Source of the DNA: Dryocosmus kuriphilus
Lineage: Eukaryota > Arthropoda > Insecta > Hymenoptera > Cynipidae
Length of the DNA stretch: 64,000 nt
Assembly (NCBI GenBank): GCA_038277395.1
Contig: CM076193.1
Location: 146,185,813 to 146,249,812, forward strand
Reading direction: 5' to 3'
Within the stretch, counting starts at the first letter, position 1; each line of letters opens with the position of its first letter. Shown piece after piece: positions 34,946 to 46,451 of the stretch. The translations under genes and the position numbers were made by a program. The notes below the pieces were generated by a model, which saw nothing but the letters and a program-made list of their open reading frames with translations, was not told where the DNA came from and searched no databases.

Positions 34946-37353
34946 TACTTTTTAGCGTGAATGACTGTCATGGTTGCATGTTAAATACGACAGAGTTTAA
35001 ATTTGTACAATTCTTATAATATATTGAAAAATAATCACTGTATGAATGGAAAAATATTTTTTAATGACAGGGTTCGATTATTGTTTCATGCACAGTGAAT
35101 TGTTTTATATACAATGTCTTTCAATAATTGATCTGAAAAACTTATAATGTGAATATTCACCTTGTGTCGGAAGAGTACGATTTGATTAAAAGTTGAATGT
35201 GTTAAAAAGTATAATATATAGGATAAATGGCTAATTTTATCCATTTAATGGCATGGCTATCTCTAAAATGAATATTCAACCTTTAACGCATGTTATACTT
35301 AATTCCCAACTTGTTCATTAATTATCCAAATTATGTCCCAAAATGCTTTTCTATTCACCTCGTACCGGTGTCTCTACTCATAACTTGGTTAAAAAAATGT
35401 TTTCGTTAATTCCGTAAGCCTCGTGTTGTCTTATTTCCATTGAAAAACAACATATTTGAGCAACAAATGACTCTATGACGTGAGGATGGTATACCTGCCC
35501 GATTTGAAATGGATTGGATCTCATATAAATAGGGGCCATCCTATTGTGCATGTTGGTCTCAAGTTATCTGGTTGCACTTTTAGTATTCTGTTTTGCTGAT
35601 AAGATTGTTGGGCAACAGAGACGAGATAGGCGAAGACCCTATTTTCTAGGAACGAAGCAAGTGGAGAACGGTGTTATTGCCTGGAGACATAAGTAAAGCG
35701 GCAATGCCAGTTCGCCACTGACCATAACCGTTTAACGGCCACCAGTTACGACCATATGGACGATCCATGTCGTACGATAGAAGCCATCGAAAGCACTTGT
35801 ACACCTGTTCACTCGCTCAAGTTAAATCCTGCGAATTTCCAGTCAATCTCCAAGAGCCGTAAACTCAGCCCTTGACCTCATTTCTTACGCAATCCCAAAA
35901 AGGCATTTAAAAAGATTGTTTCTTTTCAAATATATTTTCAGACAATATAGATTACACAGCATAAAGAAAAGATTGAGGAAGTTTTAGTGTGCTTTTTAAC
36001 GTTTTTTTTTCCTTAGAAACGTTTTTCCTTGGGACTATTAGTCTCGGAAGCCCGAATTGTCTTTTTCACTTCCTTCTCGAGTTCACTGCCACCATCCTCA
36101 GTTCCGGTTCTTGCCCGACTCTGTCGTTACTTTTGTCATAGAAAGGAATGATGTAATTGACTTTGATTTGACTGATTTACTTCAGATTCAGTCTAAGCTT
36201 CAGTTCAGCACTAATATACTATTTTCCTAAAGAATCTTTTTCTTTACCCTCGTTCTTTCCCGCACCCAAAAGTCGTCGTTGTTGACCCAAGTCCTAACCT
36301 AATCTCAAATCAAATCTCACGTTGTGCAGTTCACGCGCGACTTAGAATAACAAATTCCGCTCGTTTTTTTTTCCTTTTTGCGAATGTTTACAATTTACAT
36401 CGCCTGTAACAGAAGTCGTGACGCGATTTCATGCACGGGATTGCCGAGTAGCTTGTTCTGAACTTACGCGCATTTCCATCGTAAAAAGTTGCCGAGACGC
36501 GGGAACCGAGTGTTTTGAGTACTTGGAAGGAGTTCAAAGACGAGGTCTCTTGTGGAAAATATAATTGCCATGGGGAAAGTCGTTTTAGGCTTTGCTTTGT
36601 TCCAGCCTGAATTCTTGCAATTTGATCCTTTCATGATGTTGGTATCTTTTTACTGGAACTTGGAAGATTCTGAGATGACCTTTCCAAATCCGAGTCTTGG
36701 TGTAGGTATAGAGATGAAGGCGACAGGAACGAGTTTGATACTAGATGATCGAGAATCAGAGGTCGTTGAACCTGGATAACAACGAGACAAGGAGTAGACC
36801 GAGTCGCGGGAACCGTGAAGTTTTCAAGGCAATTGCTTTTACCCGTCTCGACCAAGTTTCTCGGTACACGCCAACTTCCAAGTCTCAATACCGCTAGAAA
36901 TGGAAAAATTTTATCATTAGAGTTTATAAGGGATTTTACAAATTATATAGGCTAATTAAGTAATAGGTTCAAAATGTAAAGATGCGAGAGAGTTTTACCT
37001 TCTAATATTGCAACCATGCGATAACGGTAATCGTCATACAGGTGTTGAAGTGTGTTTTTAATCAAATGAAAAGTGACTCACCGAGAGTGATCCGATAAAG
37101 TGAGAATGCGAACAAGCGCTAGTTTCAGAAACAGAAAATGGAAAAAGGAACGAAGGAGAAAACGAAGATGGCCTTCAGGTTTGAAGGATTTTTTTTGCAA
37201 TTTACAGGTGAATCTAAAACTTCAATTACCCTAATTTTCCCTAAAATATTTTCCAAGATTCTGGAGGAATAAGTATAGAAAGTTTCTTTGCTTTTACGGT
37301 CCCATAAAATAACAAAAAACGATTTTGATGTTGAGTATATTGTTTTCATGGTA
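34946..37353. other. Intergenic region, no gene seen
   Basis: Includes a moderately GC-rich stretch (about 35600-36560) with no family I recognise. A TATAAATAGG box lies at 35524-35533 on the plus strand, but no reading frame follows it. Confidence 0.35.
35524..35574 (+). promoter_or_regulatory. Candidate plus-strand core promoter
   Basis: TATAAATAGGGGCC is a good TATA box, followed by pyrimidine-rich initiator-like words and GGTTG at 35570. No coding sequence follows for over 1 kb, so at most a non-coding or enhancer transcript would start here. Confidence 0.2.
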
Positions 37354-38352
37354 CACGGAAAGAAATAGTATGGGAGGACCATCCGTAGCAACATTGATGC
37401 GTGTACGATTAATGTGACACCAATTGCAATGGATGAGTGAACGTTTCGACAAGCTGCTGTTTCAAAACGAAATGGATGTTTGAACTATTCTTGCTTGGTT
37501 ATCCAATACATGGATGCTTCATCCATACTTGAGCTTGCTTTGTCCATTAGCAAGACAGCGCCCTCTATGAGAGCGTCCCTCACTCACCCACGTCACGCGT
37601 CGCGTCGTTGTGCGGTTAGAATCGAGGCGTTTTGCAAATTTAGTGTTTTAGTTGTTAGTGTGTTTGAAAGTGATATTGATAGTGTCTTTTGTGAAAAAAT
37701 TGAAACCATCAAAACTGAAATGGAGGAGGAATGCTGGAGCTTCCTCAAAAAAATTGAACACAGCCATTACATCGCTAAATTCACAGGTAAGTTTATTTTG
37801 TTCGTTGTGAAACAATGTCACCAGTGCGCCAATCACAATTGTAACAGTTTTTATTATAAAGTTTCGGTTATGTTCTAGTTTTAGGTTATTGTAAAATTTT
37901 AGTATAAATATTCCTTAAATTATATTTTTTATTATAAATTTTAGGTTAAGTTTTTTTTATATAAAATGTTTCTGTAAATAATGCACAAAATGAATGTTTA
38001 ATAAATGATCTTTATTCTTTAATTATTACATGTATTTTTATTGTGGTGTATTATTATTATTATTACCCGTTTTTCTATAACTGTAGATGCCACGAAAATA
38101 TAGATTTTCCTAGCATAACCATGCTTTTAGTTAATTAAACTATTTCAATGGTTCTGATATACAGAGTCTACGTGTTGCCTAATTCACTGCAATGGTTGGG
38201 TCATCCATTGCGTTTTCTGGACACATCAATATCCCAGCCATCAAACGACAATGGATGCCTCAATCATAGATATGGCAGGGACGCATTCTTCAATAGACAA
38301 TGGGTGAGGCATCCATATATACAGTTTGCTCAAACATACTTTTCTTTCCGTG
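37354..38352. mobile_element. CACGGAAAGAAA-terminus non-autonomous element (E1)
   Basis: Termini CACGGAAAGAAA-TAGTATG and, inverted, CACGGAAAGAAAAGTATG; flanked by TA on both sides. Copies of CAATGGATG-like sequence occur inside both ends in both orientations (about 37427, 37469, 37511 on the left; about 38187, 38200, 38250, 38295 on the right), as expected of transposase-binding subterminal repeats. 999 bp. The 132-codon open frame at 37480-37878 has no recognised similarity. Confidence 0.7.
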
Positions 38353-39694
38353 TACAGTTCTATTTCTGCGTTTTGACATAAAATACGGGCCTTCATCGGG
38401 AATTTTACAATTTCCTCTAAAATTAAGTAAAATTTATACGATGTTAATTATTTATTTTTCTAAAATATATAAGTAGATGTTAGTCAGGCACAATGAAAAT
38501 TTTCATCGTTTAAAATGAAATGCAACAAACTTCTCATCATTGGTTTCTTGTGCATCAATAAGTATACAATTGTTATTATATACGTTAATTATGTAGAGTC
38601 AATAATTTTTAAATACATTTATGCCACCTATTTTCAAAATACAGGGGGTGGTATTTCTACCTCTAAAGTCCCTAGTGGTATTTTCAAATGGATATATCTT
38701 CCTTTCTAGATAGGCTAATTGAATTTTCTATGAGAGATTTCCAAATGGATTTTGGCGTCCTTTCATTCTGTTAAATCCATTTTTAAAAATGTTTGGTTTT
38801 GATAAACAAAATACCAAGTCAAATGTTTAATTAAATTTTTTGGCCTTCGGACACTATTAACATTTTAAAACTAATTTTAAAGGAAACCTTGACTTTTTTT
38901 CCAATCAAATCCTATAAGGACATTATGGAACTACCACGCGCTCGTATCAGCCTATCACCAAAAATACGTCTGTATTCACTGAGAGGTCTAAAAGGGTTAC
39001 TTTGGTTCAAAATGTTGAGAAAGGCCCCCTGAATAAAATTATCCATGGAGGCTTTTCGAAAAGTTCCTCGTTAATTGTTTACAAAATTTTTTTTAAAACA
39101 AATATATTATTTACAGAAAAACAAACTCTGTAAAATATTTTTTAGATAGGTTGAATTAAGACAAGACCTTTTTTCTCTACATTTTTTCTGTTTAATTAGT
39201 CGTTTTCATGTTATAACGTTATAGCAAATGAATTTGCACTAAAATTAACATATTTACAGGATATATCAGCGCCTATTGGCCCGAAAAATTAAAAAAAAAA
39301 ATGCAAATTACTTTTCAAGACATACATACTCCATACAGGAAAAAGAAATTTTCTGATTGAAATGAAACTTTTTTTTTTTATACAAAAGTATAAATTGTTG
39401 TTTATGATTTTGTTATTTATACTTTTGATTATTCGCTTTGTTAATTTTACCAATTATTTTGTTAAATTTATCAAATTATTTATATTTGGTTAAATCAACC
39501 AAAACCCTTAGTGAAATAAGTTATCAACGAAATTTTACTAATAAAAAATTTATGTTGGTGAAACAAATTTTTTTTTTCCTATATAATAACAATATGATTT
39601 GAGTCAAAAAAAAATTTACCGTTTATTTACTACAACTTATTAAAGAAACAAAGAACAAAATGATTTAATGTAAGTTTGAAAATATTTCAAGTAT
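38353..39694. other. AT-rich region with a repeat shared at 49.8-50.1 kb
   Basis: 39190-39400 is similar, in inverted orientation, to about 49842-50115 (AGAAATTTTCTGATTGAA, CTATTGG-type words). Within it, 39336-39581 is bounded by CAGGAAAAAG and TTTTTTCCTA with flanking TA and may be a small MITE. No gene. Confidence 0.4.
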
Positions 39695-39762
39695 GACGGC
39701 CCCCATCCGAGTATAACCGAACTAGGTGCTACTTAACTTCGGTGATCGAATCAGAAGCCTTG
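39695..39762 (-). ncRNA. 5S rRNA-derived fragment (pseudogene or SINE3 head)
   Basis: On the minus strand it reads GGCTTCTGATTCGATCACCG, then AAGTTAAGTAGCACC, then TACTCGGATGGGGGCCGTC. This follows the 3' half of animal 5S rRNA (GTCCGATCACCGAAGTTAAGCAGC ... TACTTGGATGGG-type order), including much of the internal control region. The 5' half is missing. Most likely a dispersed 5S pseudogene or part of a 5S-derived SINE. Confidence 0.65.
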
Positions 39763-39941
39763 TTTATTAAGTTTATTAAGTTGCCAATATTTACATGTAT
39801 TTTACAGAATTTCCATAATAAACAATGAATAATATTTTAGGATCGTAATTCTAAGGACTCCCTGGCATACACACAGCACTCGAAGTCACGTACACTTGCT
39901 TATGCTTTCATACTAGCATATTTTATTTTGATCAAGACTTA

Positions 39942-41593
39942 ACCTGCCCTGCAAAAGTTTGGACTCACTTAGAAAAATCGTTTTTTTTTTTTTTGTATTT
40001 ATCGCTTTACTTATTGTACCCAGACAGTTTTATATAACGTATTTGTTCAGAACAATATTGTATTGATAACTTTTAAGCGTTTTCTTTTAATTATCATTTA
40101 TTTATTGTATCAAAGTATATTTATTTTAAAATACTGAAATATCAACAATATTAAAATATATCATTTTTAATTACTTCAACATTTTTTTACCTCGAATCAA
40201 TTTTTGCTCAATGCATCGATACTGCAAAATGCGCACCAATGACTTCGAACCCCATCTGCCGTCGATTGTCTGTACAATAACCTCAAATTTCGACACTTTG
40301 ACACTTGAAAGACAGTTGCTCATTGAACATTATTTTCATCGATATTGCTCCTTCAAAATTGTGTCTATAGTCTTGAAAATGACAAGAGAAAAGCAAATAC
40401 CGAAAGAAAAACGTGCTCAGATAGTAATTTTAAGTGAAGCCGGCCATTCGCAGCGAAAAATTGCACAAATACTGGGAGTTTCACAGAAAGGAGTCCGTAC
40501 AACATTGGAGAGATTCGCTGAAACCAAATCGTTTTCCGACAGGAAACGCTCGGGCCGACCCAGAAAGACGACAAAAAGTGATGATAGACTTATAGAAGTG
40601 TTAAGTAAGCGGTCCAGACTCAAAACAGTGCCAGATATCAGAGCCGAGATCAATTAAACTCTACCGAAGCCGATCTCCGATACAACGGTCACACGTCGGT
40701 TTGTATGGACGGGTCGCTGCCAAAAAACCATTGTTGCGATCGGTAAACGTCCGTAAACGACTCAAATGGGCAAAAGAACACAAAGATTGGTCTATCGAAC
40801 AATGGAAACAGGTGTTATGGACCGATGAGTCCAAATTTGAAATTTTCGGTAGCAAACGGCAAATGTACTGCCGCAGAAAATCTGATGAATGGCACGCACC
40901 TCAATGTGTAAAGCCAACAGTTAAGTTTGGCGGTGGTAGTGTGATGGTATGGGGTTGTTCCTGCTACGCTGGTGTCGGCACCTTGGTAAAAATCGACGGA
41001 AAAATGCGGAAAGAAGACTATCACCGGATACTTCAGCGAAGCGCTATTCCATCTGGCATCGATTTGATAGGAGAGGGGTTTGTATTTCAGCAAGATAACG
41101 ACCCGAAACGTACTTCAAAACTTTGTACGAACTATTTAAGATCGAAAGAAGCTGCACGCACTCTTAAATTCATGGAATGGCCACCACAATCGCCGGATGC
41201 AAATCCCATCGAACTGTTGTGGGATGAGCTGGACAGAGAAGTGCGGAAACTGCATCCAACCAGCGAATCTCTCTTGTGGCAACGTCTTCAGCAGGCTTGG
41301 CAACGATTGCGACCAGAAAGACTTCAGAAATTGGTGGAAAGAATGCCCAGAATTTGTAGGGCAATCATCAAATCGAAAGGCCAACATATTGATGAAAACC
41401 GCTGGATTGATTTTCTTAATTTTTTCCAGAAAAAAACTCAAGAATATCACAAGTAAATGTTTATCACTTATTAATAAAATGTTATTCTAAACAAATACGT
41501 TGTATGAAACTGTCTGGGTACGATAATTAAAGCGATAAATACAAAAAAAAAAAACGATTTTTCTAAGTGAGTCCAAACTTTTGCAGGGCAGGT
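39942..41593 (+). mobile_element. Tc1-like transposon with about 100-bp inverted repeats, DD38E spacing
   Basis: Inverted repeats of about 104 bp start ACCTGCCCTGCAAAAGTTTG at both ends and include CCCAGACAGTTT near their inner edge. TA target duplications lie at 39940-39941 and 41594-41595. Total length 1652 bp with one transposase gene. The two inverted repeats differ by only a few bases and by T-run length, so the insertion is not very old. Confidence 0.93.
40379..41456 (+). pseudogene. Tc1-family transposase, broken
   Basis: Cut-and-paste transposase of the Tc1 group. The N-terminus has a helix-turn-helix (EKRAQIVILSEAGHSQRKIA, then QILGVSQKGVRTTLERF) and the GRPRKTT hook motif. The catalytic part has TDESKFEIF (first D), QQDNDPKRTSK (second D) and NPIELLWDELDREV (E). 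Between the second D and the E there are 38 residues, not the usual 34, because of an insertion around NYLRSKEAARTLKF. Two lesions inactivate it: a TAA stop at 40655-40657 after RAEIN, and one extra T in the GGTTTGTATGG stretch near 40698-40700. The remaining frame is open to the TAA at 41454-41456. All three catalytic residues survive. Confidence 0.92.
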
Positions 41594-41784
41594 TATTTCT
41601 AATTAATTATTTAGATATTGATTTACTTAACAGTAAAACTGCAACGTACATTTTCGGTGAAACCTTGGTCAGAAAAGCGGCGTATAAAAACTGACCCTAC
41701 TATTGCTAGAGTATTTTTGGATTATTTTGGTTACATAAAGGAATAAAATATATAGGAAAGTAACAATTCTACAACTATAAACTA

Positions 41785-43107
41785 CGAGGGCCTACCCAAA
41801 AGAAACCGAACTGATGTTGTGGGGAGCGGAGTTGTTGTAGTACCGGGTTTTTGCCGGTAGGTGCGTGTAGAGGCACTTTTCACCAGTTAGTATGCCAACT
41901 GCTATCACTGTGCAAGGTTGCATTTGGTGTGTGTAATTTTTTTTTGTGACTCTTGCTTTGCGCGCTCGCCGTTTTTTGTGATGGTTGATTTTCGTGATCA
42001 GCGTGCCAACGTGAGGTTTTGCTTCCTGCTCGGGAAAACGGGCACAGAAACTCTTCAAATGTTAAAAATGGCCTACAAGGATGATGCTATGGGAAAAACT
42101 CAAGTGTTCGAGTGGTTTTCGCGTTTTAAAAGTGGGGAAATGTCAATTGACGACCAACCTCGCTCTGGACGTCCTTCGACGGCCCGAACCGACGAAAATA
42201 TTGAAAAAATTCGTGAAATCATCCTGGAAGATCGACGAAGGACCATCGAAGAAGTTGTGGAGAAATCTGGCGTGAGTTGGAGTTCAGTACAGAGAATTCT
42301 AAGTGAAGATTTGGGGATGAGAAGGGTGGCTGCAAAATTTGTTCCTCGACTGCTGACTGCAGAGCAAAAACAAGGCTGCGTGCAAGCATGCTCTGCTTTG
42401 AAGGAGGAATTCCAAAATGATCCAAACTTTTTTTCCAAGGTCATAACAGGTGACGAATCGTGGTGTTATGAATACGATCCTGAAACTAAGCAACAGTCAA
42501 GTCAATGGAAGACTCAAAATTCGCCTCGCCTAAAAAAGCTCGTCAGGTGAGGTCAAACATTAAGACGATGCTCATTTGTTTTTTCGATGTGAGAGGAGTC
42601 GTCCATTCAGAATTTGTTCCACCGGGTCAGACAGTTAATCAGGCATTTTACCTGGAAGTCTTGAAAAGATTGCGCAACAGTTTACGACGGAAAAGGCCTG
42701 ATTTGTGGCAGTCGAGGGACTGGTTTTTCCGCCACGACAACGCCCCTGCTCACACAGCTCTTTCTGTGCGCCGATTTTTGACCAAAAATAGCATGGCCAC
42801 TGTTCCTCACCCACCCTATTCACCCGATTTAGCCCCCTGTGACTTTTTTTTATTCCCCCGAATGAAAAGGGACATGAAAGGAAAGCGTTTTGCGGACGTA
42901 GCTGAAGTGAAGGAAAAAACGACGGAGGCGCTGTCAAGTATCACAAAAGAGGAATTTAAAAAATGTTTCGAACAATGGGATAAAAGATTAGATAAGTGTA
43001 TTGTCTCCAATGGAGAGTACTTTGAAGGAGATTAAATGTTTTTTGTAAAAAAATCAAAATAATAACTTTGTACAAAAGTAGTTCGGTTTCTTTTGGGTAG
43101 GCCCTCG
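41785..43107 (+). mobile_element. mariner transposon (DD34D), copy 1
   Basis: Perfect 28-bp inverted repeats start CGAGGGCCTACCCAAAAGAA, with TA duplications at 41783-41784 and 43108-43109. 1323 bp, the usual size for mariner, with a single transposase gene broken by one frameshift. Confidence 0.95.
41981..43035 (+). pseudogene. mariner transposase, single frameshift
   Basis: About 350 codons, the family's usual length. The N-terminal helix-turn-helix region (FCFLLGKTGTETLQMLKMAY) and GRPS hook come first. The catalytic residues are TGDESWCYEY (D), RHDNAPAHT (D) and PDLAPCDFFLFPRMK (D), with 34 residues between the second and third: DD34D. The WVPHEL-type linker reads KFVPRLLT. One base is missing in the CCTCGCCTAAAAAAGC stretch near 42525-42535, so the first frame ends at 42550 and the second continues from it. 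I see no other stop. The ATG at 41981 is chosen because the family begins just before the FCF motif. Confidence 0.93.
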
Positions 43108-43222
43108 TATAGAACTATAGTTCTCAGAAATATTCTCTACTTAACATAAATTACAGGTAATACTTTTTTTATATTCCATTGATTTAATAATGATAACATT
43201 TGGTTGTCTTCTACATATATAT

Positions 43223-44651
43223 GGGGAATTCTTTTTCAAATCAGCCACCCCCCCCCCCCCCCCCGCCCAATTTTCTTTTGAGAAAAGAAACTTTTGTAGC
43301 ATACCAAAATCTTCGTTCTGAAGTGTAGTTTTCTATGCCGTCTGGCCTTTTTTACTAAAAATCAATCCTAACCTCAAAATGTCTGTTTCAATCACGACAT
43401 GTCACAAAAAAATGCAATTTTTCCGTCAAAATTTCCCAAAAAAAATATAATTCTTGGATGAATTTTGACTATTTTACTATTCTAGGGGTTTTCGGGGTCA
43501 CTGATTACGAATCTGAAGTCAAAAATATTAAATTTTAATTTCCAAGATGGCGGATCCAATATGGCGGATCTACTTTCTAGCTTTTACCATACAATTCATG
43601 TCAAACTTGTTACTCGGGGGTTTTTGGGGCCGCTGATTACGAATTTGAAGTCGAAATTATCAAATTTTCATTTCCAAGATGGCGGAACCAATATGGAGTT
43701 ATGGGGGTTAGAAGAAAAATAAAAAAATTAGTTTTTCTCAAGAACGGCTGGACCGATTTCGATGGGCAAAAAATAAGTCATGGGACTCAATGAGAGAATG
43801 TTGTAAAAAAATTTCGAACTTTTTTTAAAAAAAAATACGGTCCAAAAAAAATTTTCAAACGCTTTTGAATTTTTTTTATGGGATGTATTTGAGGCACACC
43901 CACCATTTTCTCTATAAATAATGTTTAAATCCTCTTTTAAAACATCTCCACGTTTCATAGCAATCGGATGGGTAGAACGTAGTTTAATAAATTGAAAATC
44001 TCGGAAATCTCGGGCGTATCGCATATGTCGCAGGTTATGACTGATATTCTGGAAACAAAGTGAATAATCGTAAAAGAGTTCGATTATCGAAAGAAGAAAA
44101 CACAACACGCGACCAATTTTTTAAACGGAAAAACAAGTTTGACATGAAATGTATGGTTAAAGTTATTTAAGCTAGAAAGTAGATTCGCCATATTGGTTCC
44201 GCCATCTTGGAAATTAAAATTTAATATTTTTGACTTCAGATTCGTAATCAGCGACCCCAAAAACCCGCCAGTAACAAGTTTGACATGAATTGTATGGTAA
44301 AAGCTATTTAAGCTAGAAAGTAGATCCGCCATATTGGAAATTAAAATTTAACATTTTTGACTCCAGATTCCTAATTAGCGACCCCGAAAACCCCTAAGAA
44401 GAGTAAAATAGTCAAAATTCATCCAAGAATTATATATTTTTTGGGAAAATTTTGACGGAAAAAATTGCATTTTTTTTGTGACATGCCGTGATTGAGGCAG
44501 ACATTTTGAGGTTAGAATTGATTTTTAGTAATAAAGGCCAGACGGCATCGAAAATTGCACTTCATAACGAAGATTTTGGTATGCTACAAAGGTTTCTTCT
44601 CTCAAAAGAAAAATCGGCAGGAGGGATGGCTGATTTGAAAAAGAATTCCCC
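43223..44651. mobile_element. Foldback element with arms of about 470 bp
   Basis: Ends GGGGAATTCTTTTTCAAATC and its inverse, flanked by AT-rich ATATAT. The arms match over long stretches (for example TTGGTATGCTAC..., TTTTGAGGTTAG, CAAGAATTATAT-type words). Each arm also contains two tandem subrepeats with ATGGCGGA(T/A)CCAATATGG and GCTAGAAAGTAGAT. There is a C-run (43247-43264) in the left arm. The centre holds CTCAAGAACGGCTGGACCGA, a word I know from insect repeats. No coding frame is recognisable. Confidence 0.8.
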
Positions 44652-44679
44652 ATATATATGTATATACATATATATACTA

Positions 44680-45966
44680 CATGGTAAGAGAAGTCCCGAG
44701 CCTCACAAGGAAAAAATTAATTTTTTACCTTAAAACCTTTTTTATTCTTCGGTCTACTCTCCATTTAAAGTAATGCACTTATTCCAGCGGTCCTCCAACA
44801 CTTCGATACCTTTCGAAAAACATGATTTATCGGGACCTTCAAAATACGCCCCTGTTTCGGCCATGACTTCAGCATTCGATGAAAATTTCTTTCCCTGAAG
44901 AAACCTTTTCAAGTTTGGGAACAAATGGTGGTCGCTGGGGGCCAGATCTGGTGAATACGGAGGATGCTTAACCAATTGGTAGCGCAATTCGCTCAGTTTG
45001 GCCGTCGTTTTCATCGATGAATGTGCTGGTGCGTTGTCGTGGTGATACAGCACTTTCTTCCTTGCCATGTGCGGCCGTTTTTTAAAAATTTCTTTGTTTA
45101 AATGATCCAGTTGAGCAACGTAGTAGTCACCTGTGATGGTTTTTCCCTTTTCCAAATATTCAATCATGATTATTCCTCTTGCATCTCAAAAAACACTTGC
45201 CATAACCTTCCCGGCCGACTGTTGCGTCTTTGGACGCTTCGGACGGCTGCTACCTGCTTCCAACCACTCTGCAGACTGTCTGTTGGACTCAGGAGTGTAA
45301 TAATGAATCCAGGATTCGTCCATCGTCACGAATCGACGCAAAAAGTCCTTTTTGTTTCTTTGGAACAAGGCCAAATTACGCTCGGAATCTTCAACACGTT
45401 GCTGCTTCTGGTCCGGTGTGAGCAAACGCGGCACCCATCTTGCGATCAGCTTTTTCATCCCCAAATGTTCATGCAAAATGTTGCTAACGCGTTCTATCGA
45501 TATACCCACGGCCTCTGCTATTTCACGCAACTTCGCTTTCCGATCATTCAAAACGATCAAATGGGTTTTTTTATGTTTTCCGGTGTGGTGACCTCAGAGG
45601 GCCGTCCACTGCGCTGAGCATCATCGGTGCTGGTATGACCACGTTTGAAGTCCGCAAACCAGCGTTTTACGGTTGTAGTTGATGGTGCGGATGTTGCATA
45701 GCATTTATCTAACCACTCCTTGGCCTGGACGGTGTTTTTTCCCATTAAAAAACAATGTTTTATTAAAACCCGAAACTCGTCTCTTTCCATCGTTCGCGAG
45801 AAACCAAAGCTTGTCTGACACAATTAGCTGTTATTCGAAAACTAATGCACGCAATGTCATGAAACTCAAGGTGGTGCTGTCTAAAGGCTGGTTCTCAACG
45901 AAAACATACATTGTTTAATCCTAGTGGCGACATCTCTGTGTGAGGCTCGGGACTTCTCTTACCATG
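44680..45966 (-). mobile_element. mariner transposon (DD34D), copy 2, inserted in a TA tract
   Basis: Inverted repeats start CATGGTAAGAGAAGTCCCGA (28 bp match through GCCTCACA). TA lies on both sides (44678-44679, 45967-45968). 1287 bp. Its right flank is a long (TA)n and its left flank is also ATATAT, so it landed in a microsatellite. It belongs to a different mariner lineage from the copy at 41785: the inverted repeats and protein are clearly distinct. Confidence 0.95.
44754..45790 (-). pseudogene. mariner transposase, one frameshift and one nonsense codon
   Basis: Begins MERDEFRVLIKHCFLMGKN, followed by a GRPSEVTTPENIKK hook region, a second helix-turn-helix (LREIAEAVGISIERVSNILH), then RWVPRLLTPDQKQ. 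The catalytic residues are TMDESWIHYY (D), HHDNAPAHSS (D) and PDLAPSDHHLFPNLK (D) with DD34D spacing. The C-terminus DRWNKCITLNGE is typical. An extra A in the A-run near 45565-45572 shifts the frame. At about 45186-45188 the Trp expected before DARGI is TGA. Otherwise it is complete, with all three catalytic Asp kept. Confidence 0.93.
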
Positions 45967-45968
45967 TA

Positions 45969-46030
<62 letters not shown>
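45969..46030. repeat. (TA)n microsatellite
   Basis: About 30 TA units directly beside the right end of mariner copy 2; probably its insertion target. Confidence 0.95.
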
Positions 46031-46034
<4 letters not shown>

Positions 46035-46451
46035 TTAGCTTAATTCATTATGCAATAATATACATTAACATTAAGAGAATAGGATCATCAAAGCTCAAGC
46101 TATTCATCTAGCCAGAAATATATTTTTTTATTTAACCTATATTTATCTTTTTTTTTCATTGTTTGTTGTGCATGTTGTTAATCTCCATGCTTTGTGTGGA
46201 ATTTTTGTATCTAGGTTTTTTTCGTATAGGATAGCTTTTTGTCTTTGTCCTCTGTAATAGTGATAAATGATTGGAGCGTCATGTTCGTCTTGTATATGTC
46301 CGTTCTTGTCTAAATACATAAATGCCTCTGGTGGAATATGGTTTGTTTGTATTATTTGTTCGTAATATGCATCATTTGATTAATAAATTCCAAAAATGAG
46401 ACTGTTATTTGTTACGTTACGAGTACTGGCGAAATAGTTTCTGGTTATCTT

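Noticed and set aside
36552..36888. Overlapping frames of 75-85 codons
   Set aside because: No recognisable domain, no splice context, unremarkable length for random sequence.
37480..37878. 132-codon open frame inside element E1
   Set aside because: No transposase motif or other similarity; internal to a MITE-like element and partly made of its subterminal repeats.
39336..39581. Fifth member of the CACNG group (CAGGAAAAAG ... TTTTTTCCTA)
   Set aside because: The ends are imperfect and the same block recurs with its flanks near 49842-50115, so it may be part of a larger repeat rather than a separate insertion.
40365..41450. Minus-strand frames over the Tc1 transposase
   Set aside because: Shadows of the plus-strand transposase, which has all family motifs.
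42100..43010. Minus-strand frames over mariner copy 1
   Set aside because: Shadows of the transposase on the plus strand.
45102..45918. Plus-strand frames of up to 171 codons over mariner copy 2
   Set aside because: Shadows of the minus-strand transposase.
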